Source: Takifugu bimaculatus (lineage: Eukaryota > Chordata > Actinopteri > Tetraodontiformes > Tetraodontidae). From it: a DNA stretch of 64,000 nt. Each line of letters begins with the position of its first letter. The stretch's first letter is position 1. This document shows positions 24,663-36,102 of the stretch, piece by piece. The notes below the pieces were generated by a model that was given only the letters and a program-made list of their open reading frames with translations, did no database searches and was not told where the DNA came from. The DNA is taken from NCBI GenBank assembly GCA_004026145.2, contig CP034975.1, positions 14,592,607 through 14,656,606 of the forward strand. Direction: 5' to 3'. Both the position numbers and the translations under genes were made by a program.

Positions 24663-27600
24663 TCAGGCTGCGTGTCTCCTACGCTGCAGTCTGAAGAGGT
24701 GCAGGAGCTCCTGCTGGCTTTTCTTCTGCCGGCTCTTCTTTCTGAGACCGGAGGGCTGCGGGCGATCTCCTCGCGATGAGGGCCTGCTGCTTCCTGCAGA
24801 CAAAAAAAAGGGGGGGGAACCCATCAGGGCTTATTTGTACATGAAAAAGCGTGAACGAGCAGTGTTGTGCCATGGACCACTGACTTGTTTCACAGTGTGG
24901 TCCTTCGTAGCCTCGGCACTGGCAGTGGAAGCTCCCTCCAGACAGCGTGCAGACGCCGTCATGCATGCATGGGTTGGGTTTGCACAGATTTACTTCCATC
25001 TTCGCCTCTGAAGGAAGGGGGAAATATGCTTTATAAAGCTTTTCTTCTGTTTATCAGCGACATCTTTACTCATTCTGATGCATTTTTTACATTTCTTCAG
25101 GTATTGTGTTAATAAAATATGAATATTTGGGAAAGGTTTTGCTCTTCTGTGTTTTGGATACATTTTGCAGCACTGTGATTTAAGAAGAAGACAAGCTGTC
25201 CTGACAGGTTTGAAAACAGATGTTTGTGTATTCACCTGAACACAACATCTGCACCAGCACGTCTTCAAAATACTTGAGGTCTTCGTAAGAAGGCACCAAA
25301 ATCAAGTGTTCCTCTGAACCAGCGATCTGCAGCAGCTTTTCTCTCTGCATATCTCCAATTCCGACCACAAATACCGACACTCCGTTGTCTCTTATCTTCT
25401 GAGCTGGAACTACTGCGTCAGCGCCACCGGAGCCGTCCGTCACCACCACCACGGCTTTGTTGACCCCCGGACGTGCTCCTTTATTCACTGTCAGGACGTT
25501 GGAGTGGATATGGAGCAAGGCTGCCCCAGTTGAGGCCACTCCACCCATGAAGTTGGCTTCGCCTATGGCCGTGAGGACGGCGGAGCCGCTGTCATGGCTG
25601 TCCAGGTTAAAGACGGTGGTGGCCCTCCGGCTGTAGGCCACGAGCCCAAGCTGAGCCACGTCGCGGTTCACGTCAAACTGTACGCTGAGGCTGCGCACAA
25701 ATTCCTGCAGGGCGAGGAAGTTGTCCCGGCCGACACCATCAGAGGCGTCCAGGGCAAACACCAGATCCAAGGCCTGGCCCAGACAGCCTAGAGACGTTTA
25801 AGATATGAATTAGAATATGTGTCAGCCAGAAGACTTTTGTATTTATTAGACAGTCCCTCCTATAATAATGGATACTTTTGACCTGAAAAATTTCATAATC
25901 TTATTTTTAAAAAAGCAGAAGAGTTTGGTTTTTACAAATGAATATAGAATATAAATAGTATAGATTAGACATCTTAATCTAGACATGCAGCGAATAACTG
26001 ATTTGTGGTTGGCACTATTGTGCGAGAAGGTTGTGGGTTCCAACCCCAGCGACAGCTCAGAAATTCAGTGGTACAATTGTGTAATAACAATAAAAGTTCC
26101 TCTTCCTTGAAGCAGGTTGAGTACCGTCTGTGCGTCAAACAGGTCAAATGCACCATGATGCCAAAAGGTGGCGCCAAAGCGCCAGCAAACACGTGGATGC
26201 GGCGGCTTGGTGGAAAAAGATTCCTCGATGAAATGGGATGTTTTATGAGGAAATAAATGCATTCTTTGGATTTAAAACCAACACAATGCTTTTTCTACTC
26301 CAATGTACCTTGTGTATCCACACTGCAGATTTTCGCCTTAAGCTCTGGAATCTTGATTCCAAACTCAGGTGAAGAGTAGGTGATGGTCCTTTGGGGATTT
26401 CCTGTGATATTATTTAGCTGGCTCTTTAGGTAGTGTGGCCCCATCCCTATTAGGAAGATCTCTCGGTCCCGGGCGTATCTGGAAGCCTCCACAACCTCGT
26501 CCATGGCAGGCGTGGATGTCATTAACACCACAACACGGGGGAGATCGTCTGAGACATCAGCGTAGACCGGCGTGCTGATAAATCCATGACGTGTGACGTA
26601 GCGAAGGGCCTGGCCTGTCCTGGTTTCACCGCCAACCTGTTGAAGAGCCTCCACAGCTTTAAGGAGACTCTGTGTGTCCCCTTTGAATCGGCCCACCTGG
26701 GCCTCGACTCTGGTGTCACGGCCGAACACCGCCAGGCCGACTTTACTGGGACTGTTGGACCCAATCACAGTCTGCAGGAAGCGTTTTAAGAAGGACTTGA
26801 GGCGGAGGAAGCCTTCCAATGTAATCGTGGAAGATCCTTCCACCAGGAAAAGCAAGTCCACAGAGCAGTCGAGCGACAACGCCGGAGCTGTCGGGGTTAA
26901 AGGGGCAGACTGGGGTTATTCTCTGCATCATTCCTCTGAAAATACACGTGATGTGACGTCAACTGACCACAGTGTGGGTCCCCTCCGTAGCCAGGTGGGC
27001 AGACACAGCGGTAGCCCTCAGAACCTTCAGATACACACGTTCCCCCATTCAGACAGGGTTGAGAATCACAGGGATCTGCAGCACAGGTGAGAGACTGAGG
27101 CCGCTGGCACACGCCACAAAACCAGAGACAAAGAATTCCCCCAACTCTTACCTGGACAGATGGTCCTGTGGCAGACCGTCTGGTGCCTCTTGTACACCTT
27201 GTTGTACCTGGACACAGTCACGTATGTGGATGGTACCGAAATTCACCTCAGTTCAGTTTCAAAGCAAATCAGAAGTGTGTATTTTGATCAGTAAAGCGCT
27301 CCAGTCACAAACTGTGGCTACATACGCGGACCTTCTTCCCCTCCACCCTGATGGAGAGGAGTTAAAATCCAATAAGGTACAAAAAGCGGTGACAGTTACG
27401 CAGATGGATCAGGAGTTCTTGCAGTTGGCCAAAAGGCTGCACTGCACTGTTAAATTAATTTGGGCAAAGGCAATCTCATTTTACACTGTGCTGTTCAACC
27501 CTGATGGAGCACATCAATGCCGGGACCTCGCCACAAATCCGCCGTCTTGTGGCTCATTGAGCACAAACAATTGAGTGCATATTACCTCCCCAGCCCGCTC

Positions 27601-30600
27601 TGGTACCAGCCTCCTTTGGGAAACTGTCTGAGGCAAAACTATGCGGTAGTTTTATCGCTGATAAACCCAGCCAGGCTTTTCATCATCATTCAAAGAAAAA
27701 AAAAAAACCAAAGCCACTTGCCTGTAGTGTGGGCAGAGAGCCGTGTAAGGGGAATAACCCTTGGATCCTTTCCAGCACATGAAATTCCCCAGGAGCTCTT
27801 TTACTGTCTCCAGTGTCTTCCTCTCACAGGGAAAGGAATTCACATGGCAGCCTGGAGAACAGGAAATGGTGGAGATCAATAGAAAAGAAGAAACAATCAT
27901 CTTTTTTGATTCCTCATATCCAACAGTAAAATTGTTAATGAATCACCTACAGACATGGATAAACCTGTTTATGTCCATATGTTTATAGTTTTAGGGGAAA
28001 AGAAACCCTACATGCCCTCTAACAAAGGTCTAACTCTACTTGGATTTGTAGCTTTACCTCATTTTCAGGGTGTGATTTAAGTTATATTCTAGAAAATGAC
28101 ATTTTTTACCAGAGGGGTATTTCAATTGGAAGAGATGAGGAAGAGTAAATTGAAAACCAATGAATCAGAACCTTTTACTCATTTCAATCTTGAGTGGTAA
28201 CTTTTTAGGATGAGCTCCAGGGCTGATTGTTTCACCAGTCAGTCCGCCATCACTGGTATACTGGACGCTTGAATATGGACACCACACAGAACTCCCCCCA
28301 CCGTGACTCTGACTACGTGTGCCAGAAACATTTTAATCTGAGCGCAGCGGGATGACAAAGATGCCCGTCTTGTGTGGGATTGACCCACTGACCTTGAGGT
28401 ATGGCGCTGCAGACAGCGAAGGTGGACAGGGTGGTGTACAGGCCGTTGACAGCATCATAGAAATGCTCGGCAAAGAAAACGTGGTTTTCCACAGGCTCGC
28501 TGGCCAAAGCGTGCAGCTCCTCCCACCTGCAAAACCAAAGGTTCTTTGGTCTATCCGCTGGACTGTTTTGTGCTATTACAGTGAGTGATCACTATTTTCC
28601 AAACACACAACATACCTGGGGTAACGAAGGCCCACAGCAAACAGGACCACACCCGCCTCTTTGAGCTGCGCTGCTGCCTGCATTGCGTTGCCCTGGGACT
28701 TTCCATCCGACAGAACAATGACAACCCGGGCCACATCGCTGGAGTTGCGGCCTCCTGGTAAACCCTTCCTCAGGACGTACTTCAGGGCGAGGCCCGTCTG
28801 GGTGCTGCCTCCTCTGGGAGTTCAAGATAGGACAGGATATTTCTTAAAATCTGGGAGAGGACGCATGAGCTGCATTACAAAAGCCTGGGAGGGAGCCCTG
28901 CACTGCTTATCTCTGCCGTAGAAATTCAAAAATTAGCTCTGCTTTGACTGTGAAATGTGTGTGTGGAAAAAGACTGATAGGTTTCATCACTTCAGAGAAG
29001 GCAAGAAATATCATTAACCCATAAATGTCAGCGACAACAGGAGACTCATTTGGTCGTTAGGAGCGCACGTGCGTGCGTACACTGCCTGCCCGAAGGACTC
29101 GAACTGAAGCACAACTGATCAATCCTGATTCCCTTTTCCAGTCTCTCTCCAACACGCATGCAAAGATTTTCCACTGATATCTGCACCATTTCATTTCCCC
29201 CCCTGTGACCAATTCAAGAGCTGCCAGCAGAAAATGACATAGAAGACACAAACACCGTAGCCAGAGTAGGACTTTTGGAATTCACAGTCTGGCCGGGCAA
29301 ATTACCTTCCTCTGGATCAGTTCATAGACTCCAGGAAATGGAATACCCAGTGAGCAGCACCTGTGGGGTACCTCTCTAATCTGAAACTAATTGGTTTTCT
29401 TCCGCAGCATTCGCTTTTTCTTAGTCTTTAAACGTGCAGGCGTTTGACAAAACCCCCTAGGTTGGAGCCTGTAATGACATATTCTCTTAAGCTTTAGCTA
29501 ATTGCTTTGCTTTCAACTATATTTGCCCTTTTTACCCAGAAGGAAACTGCCCGTGTTTTTAGCACACTTCATCATTTTAACAGCTCTAGAGGTTTCAAAT
29601 GACATTAATTCCATCTAATGCTGCTGCACCAGTGGTATAAGGTCAAAATGATGATAACTTCTGTGGAAGGACTCCTCAAAAATGGGTCTGCTGAGAGAAC
29701 CAAACCTGTAAGAGATCTTCTTCATGTGTCTCGTCAGCTCTTGCTTCGTGTTGTGCAGGTCCAGCGAGAACTCCAGCCGAGGAGCCGAGCCAAACTGAAT
29801 CAGCCCGACTCGCACCTGAACGAGGATGGAGCCACATTAGCGGCTGACTTTGAGGAGAGGAATTACAGAAAAAGACGGACACGCCAACCTTGTCTGGTCC
29901 GATGTCCAGAGCCTGACAGAGCTTTATGGCGTAGTGTTTGGACCTCTCGAAGCTGCCCTTCCCCACGCTGTAGGACCCATCCATGAGGAAGAGGATGTCC
30001 ATGGCTGCTGAGCACTGCATGACTTTTAAAAGGGAAACACTGCGGGATTAAGAGTGATCAAACGGGCTTTGCAGATGAAACCAGGAGAAAAAACAGCCTA
30101 GCATGCCAGGCTTCAATTTTCTCTCTCCCAGGTGCACAAATCATTACCAAGCTAAGAACGCGCTCTTCCAAGCGTGTTTGGACTTGCAAAAATAACCAGC
30201 GGTGCTGCTGTCATGTCAGAATGTGCAACTAAACTTAACAGAGGCCATTAAAGACAGAAGATTGAACTGTTACCCGTCTGTCTGTCACTCATTATTTAGC
30301 TTTTAATGTTTGATCCACTTGATAACAGGACCACCCACACACAATGGATTAATGATTTGGCTCTTTCCACTTGAATCAATCCTTAAATCACTTCTTTTTC
30401 CTTCCCAGCAGGTTTATAAGACACACATGTACAATATAAAGCTATTATAAAGAAAGCAGTGAGGGTAAACTCACTTTCTCCTGCAGCGTTGATCTTCATG
30501 ATGTTCTCATGGCTGGTATGGATCTCCTGCAGGCAGCGGCCTTGCTGGACTGAGAGGGGAAACGCCAGTCAAATCTGAGCCCATTGTTCTTTAATTTTGT

Positions 30601-33260
30601 AAAATATTCCCTCTTTGTTGACTTTAATACCCCCAGAAGACAATGTGCTTTGGCAAGTAAACCGCTTGTCTCCAAAGGCTTACCTAAAGATCTGAGAATC
30701 TGAGCAGCATAGGAATTCTGTGCCTATATTCACACAGCTCTGTCCCTGATTAATGGAGCCACGTGGCAGCTTTTGTGCTTCGGACATTCAATCTTGTTTT
30801 GCACATCAAGATGTCACCATAACTCATCCCCCGGTGTGGCTCCTTTCCAGGCGCTAAATCAATAGGAGGCAGACTGCCTGGAGGATTACAGTCAGGTTGA
30901 TGGCAACCGGCTGTCAATTACCTTTGGCAATGATCAGAGGAGCTGTGCGATTATTGAGTCATCTTTCATCGCTGTAAAGTCCCTGGATGTTGCCCATAGC
31001 GTGTGGTGTTTGGAGAACACATGACATATTCGTGCGGCTTTCTCGCCGCTGTGTCTGAATGGAGCAGCGCCTTTCAGGGAATAGAGTGAGTGAATGAATG
31101 GTTGTCCCCGCTTGTCCATTCACATTAGCTTTGGACACTCTATTATCACGTGCAGGAGGTCAAATGTGGAGTCAGAATGGGTCTGGCTTCTCATTCGGCC
31201 TCTCATTTATTAACCTATTTTTTATATGGGTATTTTTGCTTCACCATCTTACACACCAGAAGCGTGTAACAACACACTTTAGGTGCTTCATCACCTGTCA
31301 TTATGACTGTCAGAGATCCACTTCAAAGGAGGAAATAGGTCATCATAAAACGAGGAAGCAAATTTGGGTTTTGACAGATTTAGGCCTGAGCCTGTCCCAG
31401 CTAGAAACAATGTAGATGAAATATAATTGAACCAATATAACTAAAATGTCAAACCATGTGAGAAAGGCCAGTCTGAACAGCTATAAAGATGCCAAAGTTC
31501 CTATATCCTGGGGGAGAGCGTTCCAGAGCTGGGGTGTAGACCAAAGTCTAAATCTTAGTCCCATGGTGGACAAACCGGCGGGAGAAGTGAAGAGGCTGGG
31601 GATGCCCCGAGAGTATGGAAGGGTGTGTATGTATTTAGGAGATTGTGAGCTTGGAGGGGGCAAGATTATGAAGGGATTTGAAGGTGAGGAGCAGGATTTG
31701 AAAGACAACGTGGGAGTGGAGCAGATGCCAGTGAAGCTGTGTGAGGAGGGTGATGTGCTGAGTGGAGGGGGGATCTGGAGATGAAGCGGGCAGGAGAGGT
31801 CAGAACGAGTGGCAGTTTCCGGGGGGTAAACCATGGAGAGGAGCGCTGGGACGACTGCACTAACCTTGGTTGCTGTTAAGAGGGAGCGATGGGCAGAGGT
31901 GGAGAAATTGCTATTGTGGAGAAAATCTGACGCCAAAATCTTTAGAGTGTCTTCTACCAAAGCCACTGCATTTACTCAGCATGAGTCAGGGAACTTTAAA
32001 GAGTAATACCACCTGCAGCCAACAGGCCTCACCACCCAGGTGTCCGACAATATGACCTTTTCCAAAAGCCCCAAAGATCTTCTGACAGTGAAAGTTAATG
32101 TTTTTAAAGAGATTCATCATGGCGGGGGGGCCACGCAGGTCTGAACAACAGGACTGTCTGTGATGTACTTCCAGGAGCACACAAACTGTGGGTTTGGGTC
32201 CATTTCTAATTCCACCAAGGTTCATGAGAGGTAAGGAGCATCTCCCCAACGTCAGAAACAAGGGGATTCTTTGTTTCTGGGATGGCCGTCCTTGATTACA
32301 TGCATATGAAATTGTTAGGACAACATGTTATCTTGGCTGTCAGCGCAGGAGGAACAGGGGGCGTCTTGACTAGGTGAAACAGTCTGGTTTGCTCAAGTTC
32401 AAAGTCTTAAAATGGCCAATAATAAATACTTTAGATGGTGCTGAAGCTGTCATTTCTGAAAACAACTCAAAGATTATATCGCCCAACAAAGCCCGCCTCT
32501 CCCCCGGGGCGCATGCCGATATACTGGGGTCGAGCAGAAAGGCTAAAGATATGCTATAAAACTGAAGCAAAATTTGACTTGCCTGGAACCAGCCAGCGTT
32601 TGAGGGTTAGAAAGAAGGAAATCACTTTGAGGACAAGATCATGGGAATTCTTCAGCACTGTGACGTGACAGTTGAACCAGTAAAGTTTCCCCCGTAAAGA
32701 CCCTCAGGTTGACCAGAGGACTCAACCAGGAATCTGTGCAGCACAGACCTCCAACGCTCCACACTTAGTTCCATCCCTGACAATACAATGATTCTATTCT
32801 GTCTACTGCAATGATAAAAAAAAAAAGATCTTCTGGTAAATAGATTTTTTTTTTTTTAAAGATCTTCTGGTGACTTTTGGTATTAGAGCTGAACCTTCAT
32901 GATTGAACGGTTAGATGAGATAAAACAACAGCCTCATTAAAGGCAATCTTAAAAAAACATACACATGTAATTAGGCCACCAATAAATGAATTATATATTA
33001 AATCAATTTGTTTAACAATAAACAAGACATAAAATATTTAAATCGGGGATTAGACTGCAGCAACATAAGACTCTGTTAGGTAGCTAATAGCTTAAAAAGG
33101 TTATGTAAAGCATTCAAAAAGAGAAGCCCTTCATGTGAACGCTTTGAATACCAGCGGAGATTTGATGAGGAATTTAAAAGAAATAGTACCAATAATAATT
33201 CAACTAACCTTGGAGAAGCACCAGCACCGAGAGGAGGGACAGGCGGATGTGGGGGTGCAT
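24663..33260 (-). CDS. vwa2: von Willebrand factor A domain-containing protein 2 (AMACO), complete
   Basis: This is a secreted basement-membrane protein with three VWA and two EGF-like domains. Coding exons in transcript order: 33260-33209, 30549-30475, 30022-29889, 29815-29706, 28813-28616, 28526-28393, 27851-27722, 27207-27152, 27075-26968, 26887-26309, 25787-25236, 25007-24885 and 24793-24663. Phases close throughout and give about 793 aa. The ATG at 33260 opens a hydrophobic signal peptide (MHPHIRLSLLSVLVLLQ). VWA1 is about residues 49-225, a cysteine-bearing linker 235-296, EGF1 297-332, VWA2 333-525, VWA3 526-709, EGF2 710-750, and a basic tail follows. The order VWA-EGF-VWA-VWA-EGF is that of human VWA2. 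The intron after exon 27722 uses a GC donor. vwa2 faces afap1l2 tail to tail and lies downstream of tdrd1 on the same strand. Confidence 0.93.
24885..25007 (-). other. vwa2: vwa2 second EGF-like domain exon
   Basis: One exon with class 1 phases at both ends encodes NLCKPNPCMHDGVC, then FHCQCRGYEGPHC: six cysteines with the C-x-C and G-x-x-G-x-x-C pattern of a canonical EGF module. The spacing matches the last EGF of human VWA2. The following exon (24793-24663) is an arginine- and lysine-rich tail ending in TGA. Confidence 0.88.
25236..25787 (-). other. vwa2: vwa2 third VWA domain exon
   Basis: A single 552-nt exon encodes a whole VWA domain: DLVFALDASDGVGRDNF, then FMGGVASTGAALLHI, and KAVVVVTDGSGGADAVV. 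The MIDAS-type first motif reads D-A-S-D-G where the consensus is D-x-S-x-S; the threonine-glycine and VTDG positions are kept. Metal binding is therefore doubtful. Confidence 0.88.
26000..26062 (+). repeat. Short dispersed repeat in a vwa2 intron
   Basis: The segment 'gtggttggcactattgtg' followed by 'ggttgtgggttccaacccc' resembles the common fish repeat with a tRNA-like A box (gtggttagcac) and a B box (gggttcgaatcc). It is degenerate and not a functional tRNA gene. Confidence 0.5.
26309..26887 (-). other. vwa2: vwa2 second VWA domain exon
   Basis: A single 579-nt exon encodes DLLFLVEGSSTITLEGF, GGETRTGQALRYV and RVVVLMTSTPAMDEV. The first MIDAS motif reads E-G-S-S-T rather than D-x-S-x-S, and the late aspartate (usually in T-D-G) is replaced by TSTP. 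Human VWA2 is also divergent here, so this domain is probably a structural one. Confidence 0.88.
26968..27075 (-). other. vwa2: vwa2 first EGF-like domain exon
   Basis: The exon encodes DPCDSQPCLNGGTC, then YRCVCPPGYGGDPHC: the full six-cysteine EGF pattern, with phase 1 borders that make it a symmetrical module between the linker exons and the second VWA exon. Confidence 0.88.
28393..30022 (-). other. vwa2: vwa2 first VWA domain exons
   Basis: Four exons (30022-29889, 29815-29706, 28813-28616 and 28526-28393) encode the first VWA domain: MDILFLMDGSYSVGKGSF, VRVGLIQFGSAPRLEF, GGSTQTGLALKYVL, VVIVLSDGKSQGNAM and ENHVFFAEHFYDAV. D-G-S-Y-S, the threonine of GSTQTG and the aspartate of LSDG together form a complete MIDAS, so this domain should bind a divalent cation. 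Confidence 0.88.
30550..33208. other. vwa2 second intron, no gene seen
   Basis: Apart from the repeat at 31446-31966 I see nothing coding. A short direct repeat with an A-rich and a T-rich run occupies 32816-32871. Confidence 0.6.
31446..31966. repeat. Unclassified dispersed repeat in a vwa2 intron
   Basis: The + strand text around 'gggagagcgttccagagctgg', 'aggggatttgaaggtgagg'-like and 'atctggagatgaagcgggc' phrases is of a kind widely dispersed in teleost genomes. Both strands happen to be open for over 100 codons; the minus frame contains LWNALPQDI, a phrase seen at the end of retrotransposon polyproteins. I cannot name the family. Confidence 0.45.
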
Positions 33261-33270
33261 GTTGGCAAAC
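33209..33270 (-). other. vwa2: vwa2 signal-peptide exon with start codon
   Basis: The exon is bounded by a cag acceptor at 33271 and a gttagt donor at 33208. It carries ten bases of 5' UTR, the ATG at 33260-33258 and the hydrophobic leader. It ends in phase 1, which fits the next exon at 30549. Confidence 0.85.
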
Positions 33271-34802
33271 CTGAGGTGGTTAAGAATAAAGCACACTCTT
33301 AGATACACAGAGGCAAATAATAGCAAAGAAGGGGCAAAATCAAAAACTTTCTTTCCTATTATAGACCAAAAAAAACCCCATCAGCCATGAGTGAAGTGGT
33401 GAGCAGGTAAGATTACGCTTGCAGACATTTCACTGCCTTGACACTCAGGGTTCTGTCTGGTTCACAGAGATAACAAGCAGATTGTATCATCCACTCACAC
33501 TCGTGTGTGGTCAGGAAGTGTTTTGATCTGTATGGGGCTCTATTCAAAGGCTTTTCTCTCCACTGAACTGCCAATGTTAGATAGAAATGCAGCTATCCAA
33601 CTGCTAAATCCAATTTCTTGACCAAAACAAAATGATTCTGTGAGCCGTGACGCTTTTATCTTTCCTCGGTAAAATCTAAATGAAGGTCTTAATGTAATGG
33701 CATCAGGTGGGTCTGATTAATCCGATCAATAACCCCATCAGTCTGCAGATAAAGCTTGATTAAGTCTGGCTTAGACATAATACCCTCCGTCTTTGTGTCT
33801 CCTGTGTGTGTATTCCTGAGACAGAGATAGAATTGTGTGCAGGATGCAGCCTCCATTTAAGAGGAGCCTCATGTCTGATACGGATCTGCAGCCCTGACGG
33901 GCAGCAGAGGGGCCTGATAACCACTGTCAGAAGCTGCTGATGCTGTACGTCGCTGGGGCAGTTTTCATTACTGCCCCGGAGGTCGAGAGGCCGGCATGCG
34001 TGCCTGCGTATCAAACACACACCTGTCTCACCAGCGGTCCCTCCGTCTTCACAAGAATTCTTGAGGCTCCTTGTTTTTCTTTTTGGATTTTTTTCACTTT
34101 TTACAACAAGGTTCTCAGACTCAAGCTGTTGCTGCACTGACACATAACTTAAATATCAGTGAAGTTGAGGCATCAGTTGGAATTTAGAATAAATCTGGGA
34201 CTGTAAAAGATAAGTGGTGGTAACAGTTTCAGTTATTTCAGGATGACTCTTCTACAATAGCCACTCAGCATTTTCATTTTATTTTATTTTTTTAGGGACT
34301 CAGCAGAAATTGCTAAAAACATGCATTTCCATTACAAATGGCTTCATCCTAAGCCATATCTTGTGTAAGGTGTGAAAATTGGCTGCAGAGGTGAGCTGGA
34401 CATCACACCTCTGCATCCTCCACAGGTCGAGGGAACTATAAACTAATGACGCAAATATCTGATTATCAGATAATCCTTTTTAACAGCAGTTCTCCAGCTT
34501 CACATTCGATTAGCTGAAGAAATTAAATCAGAAAAATATTTTTGTTAGGCCACAAAAAGTGTTGCCAGGTCATTCTCAAGTGTGCCAAAGGTCAAGGAAA
34601 CCTGAAGAGGTTGCGACCCTCACACATTGTATAAGACAATAAGACCATATAAGGTAGAAAAGGTAGGAAACACGTCTAAAAGATTGAACCCAAACAAAGT
34701 TACATCTTTGCCAATTATTTTTCAGTTCCTGGACACACACGCGGTGGATACATAAAAATGAAAACGCAAAAAGCTGCTAACTAGGAAGTGTGAGGTCCTT
34801 AC

Positions 34803-34995
34803 CCTGCGCTCGGTATTCCCAGTCTGTTAGGCGGTCAGGAAAGCGCTCCTGGCCTCCGGCTCCTCTCCTCTCTCCTCTCTCTCCTCTCGTCTGTCAGGCT
34901 TCCTGCTCCGGGCAGGACACGAGCAGCGACCCCACCTCCTCACCATGCCCTCCTCTGGTGTACCTGCGCCGGTAGGCTCTAATTTGTTCACCCGC
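34803..34995 (-). other. vwa2: Probable vwa2 non-coding first exon and promoter area
   Basis: On the minus strand a GC-rich stretch ends in a good donor (GCGCAGG then gtaagg at 34802-34797). The vwa2 start exon has an acceptor just 5' of its ATG, so a leader exon is required upstream, and this is the best-placed donor. The upstream limit is not determined; a pyrimidine-rich tract lies at about 34860-34892. No TATA box is evident. Confidence 0.45.
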
Positions 34996-35837
34996 GCAGG
35001 CAGAAGCCGAGGGATAATGAGATGGGGGCGTGGCTAAGGACATTTAACTCGGCTCCCATTGGTCCGAAGATTAGCGTAAAAATCTTTATATCGTTTATTA
35101 GCGTTGTCAATAATATGAGGACCATCTACACGCACGTCTTAACACGTCACTATTGTGGGCATCCGCGTGAACACGAAGCACACACACGCGCAAAAGACAG
35201 GACTTTGAAGGTGTTTAATGGTTTGATGAAGTTGAGGCTTCAGACTTCATTTCAAGACGAAAGCACAACACGTGATCAATTGTATTTAATTATTAATAAC
35301 ACAATTACGCAACAGGATATTTGTTAGGAAAAGCCATATGTTTATTAATTACTGTATTAAATCTAAGATGGTGCACCATGACTTTTGACTGGAGATTTGT
35401 TTTATTTCTTTTCATCTCAGATTGACACTGGGGTACAATCAGTTACACTTGTTTTGTCCAAAAAATGCTTATGTAATAACAGAAACAATTTGTTCATTAC
35501 ATATAACTTGATCAGCTTGAACATCCCAGCTGGACAGATGTGTAGGACTGAACAGAAACACTGCATGTGCTCTACAAGCGCATGTGCAAACAACTACAGC
35601 CTTGTGTAACATGTTCTTGGTCTTGTGCTGCTTTTTTCCTGAAACCTGCAGTAATAGTGAACTAACAATGTGACTGGGGTTACAACCTCAGGTTCAAAAA
35701 CACCTGGAATGCAGTAAATGATTAGTGATAAACAACATCAAAATAAACCCTAGAAATCAACTGATGAGTGGCTGCTCCTGGAGGCCACATTTAAAATTAA
35801 AGAGAACAAACACAACAGGATGGTGCTTAACGTTGTC

Positions 35838-36102
35838 TTAATTCTGTTGCAGCAACTGCTTGATCAGAGAAAGCTGCAGCTGGGCCAGGTGCTCCAGGTG
35901 ATCGATCTGTGCAAGAGGAAAAGTTTCAATCCCTAATCATTGAAATAAATGACAATTTCCACCTCGTGGGGGTTATTTATTTGTCCAACAACAATAAAGG
36001 GGGGAGTTAATGGTCGTTTTTGCTGTTTGATTTGTGGAATATCACCTCAAAGACTGACCTGTTTCTTTAGGCTCACACAGCAACAGGTCGGCCTCCGAAG
36101 AT
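35838..36102 (-). other. tdrd1: tdrd1 last two coding exons
   Basis: Exons 36102-36059 and 35906-35838 read VSLKKQ, then IDHLEHLAQLQLSLIKQL, and end LQQN-TAA. The leucine spacing suggests a short amphipathic or coiled-coil helix. The frame of the 44-nt exon was chosen because the two other frames meet stops or break phase. Another frame of the same exon (EADLLLCEPKET) looks protein-like but would need an unseen exon. Confidence 0.65.

Noticed and set aside
24646..25011. A + strand frame of 121 codons between afap1l2 and vwa2
   Set aside because: It is antisense to the last two vwa2 exons.
26000..26062. tRNA gene
   Set aside because: A- and B-box-like words are present, but no cloverleaf can be drawn; it is a degenerate short repeat.
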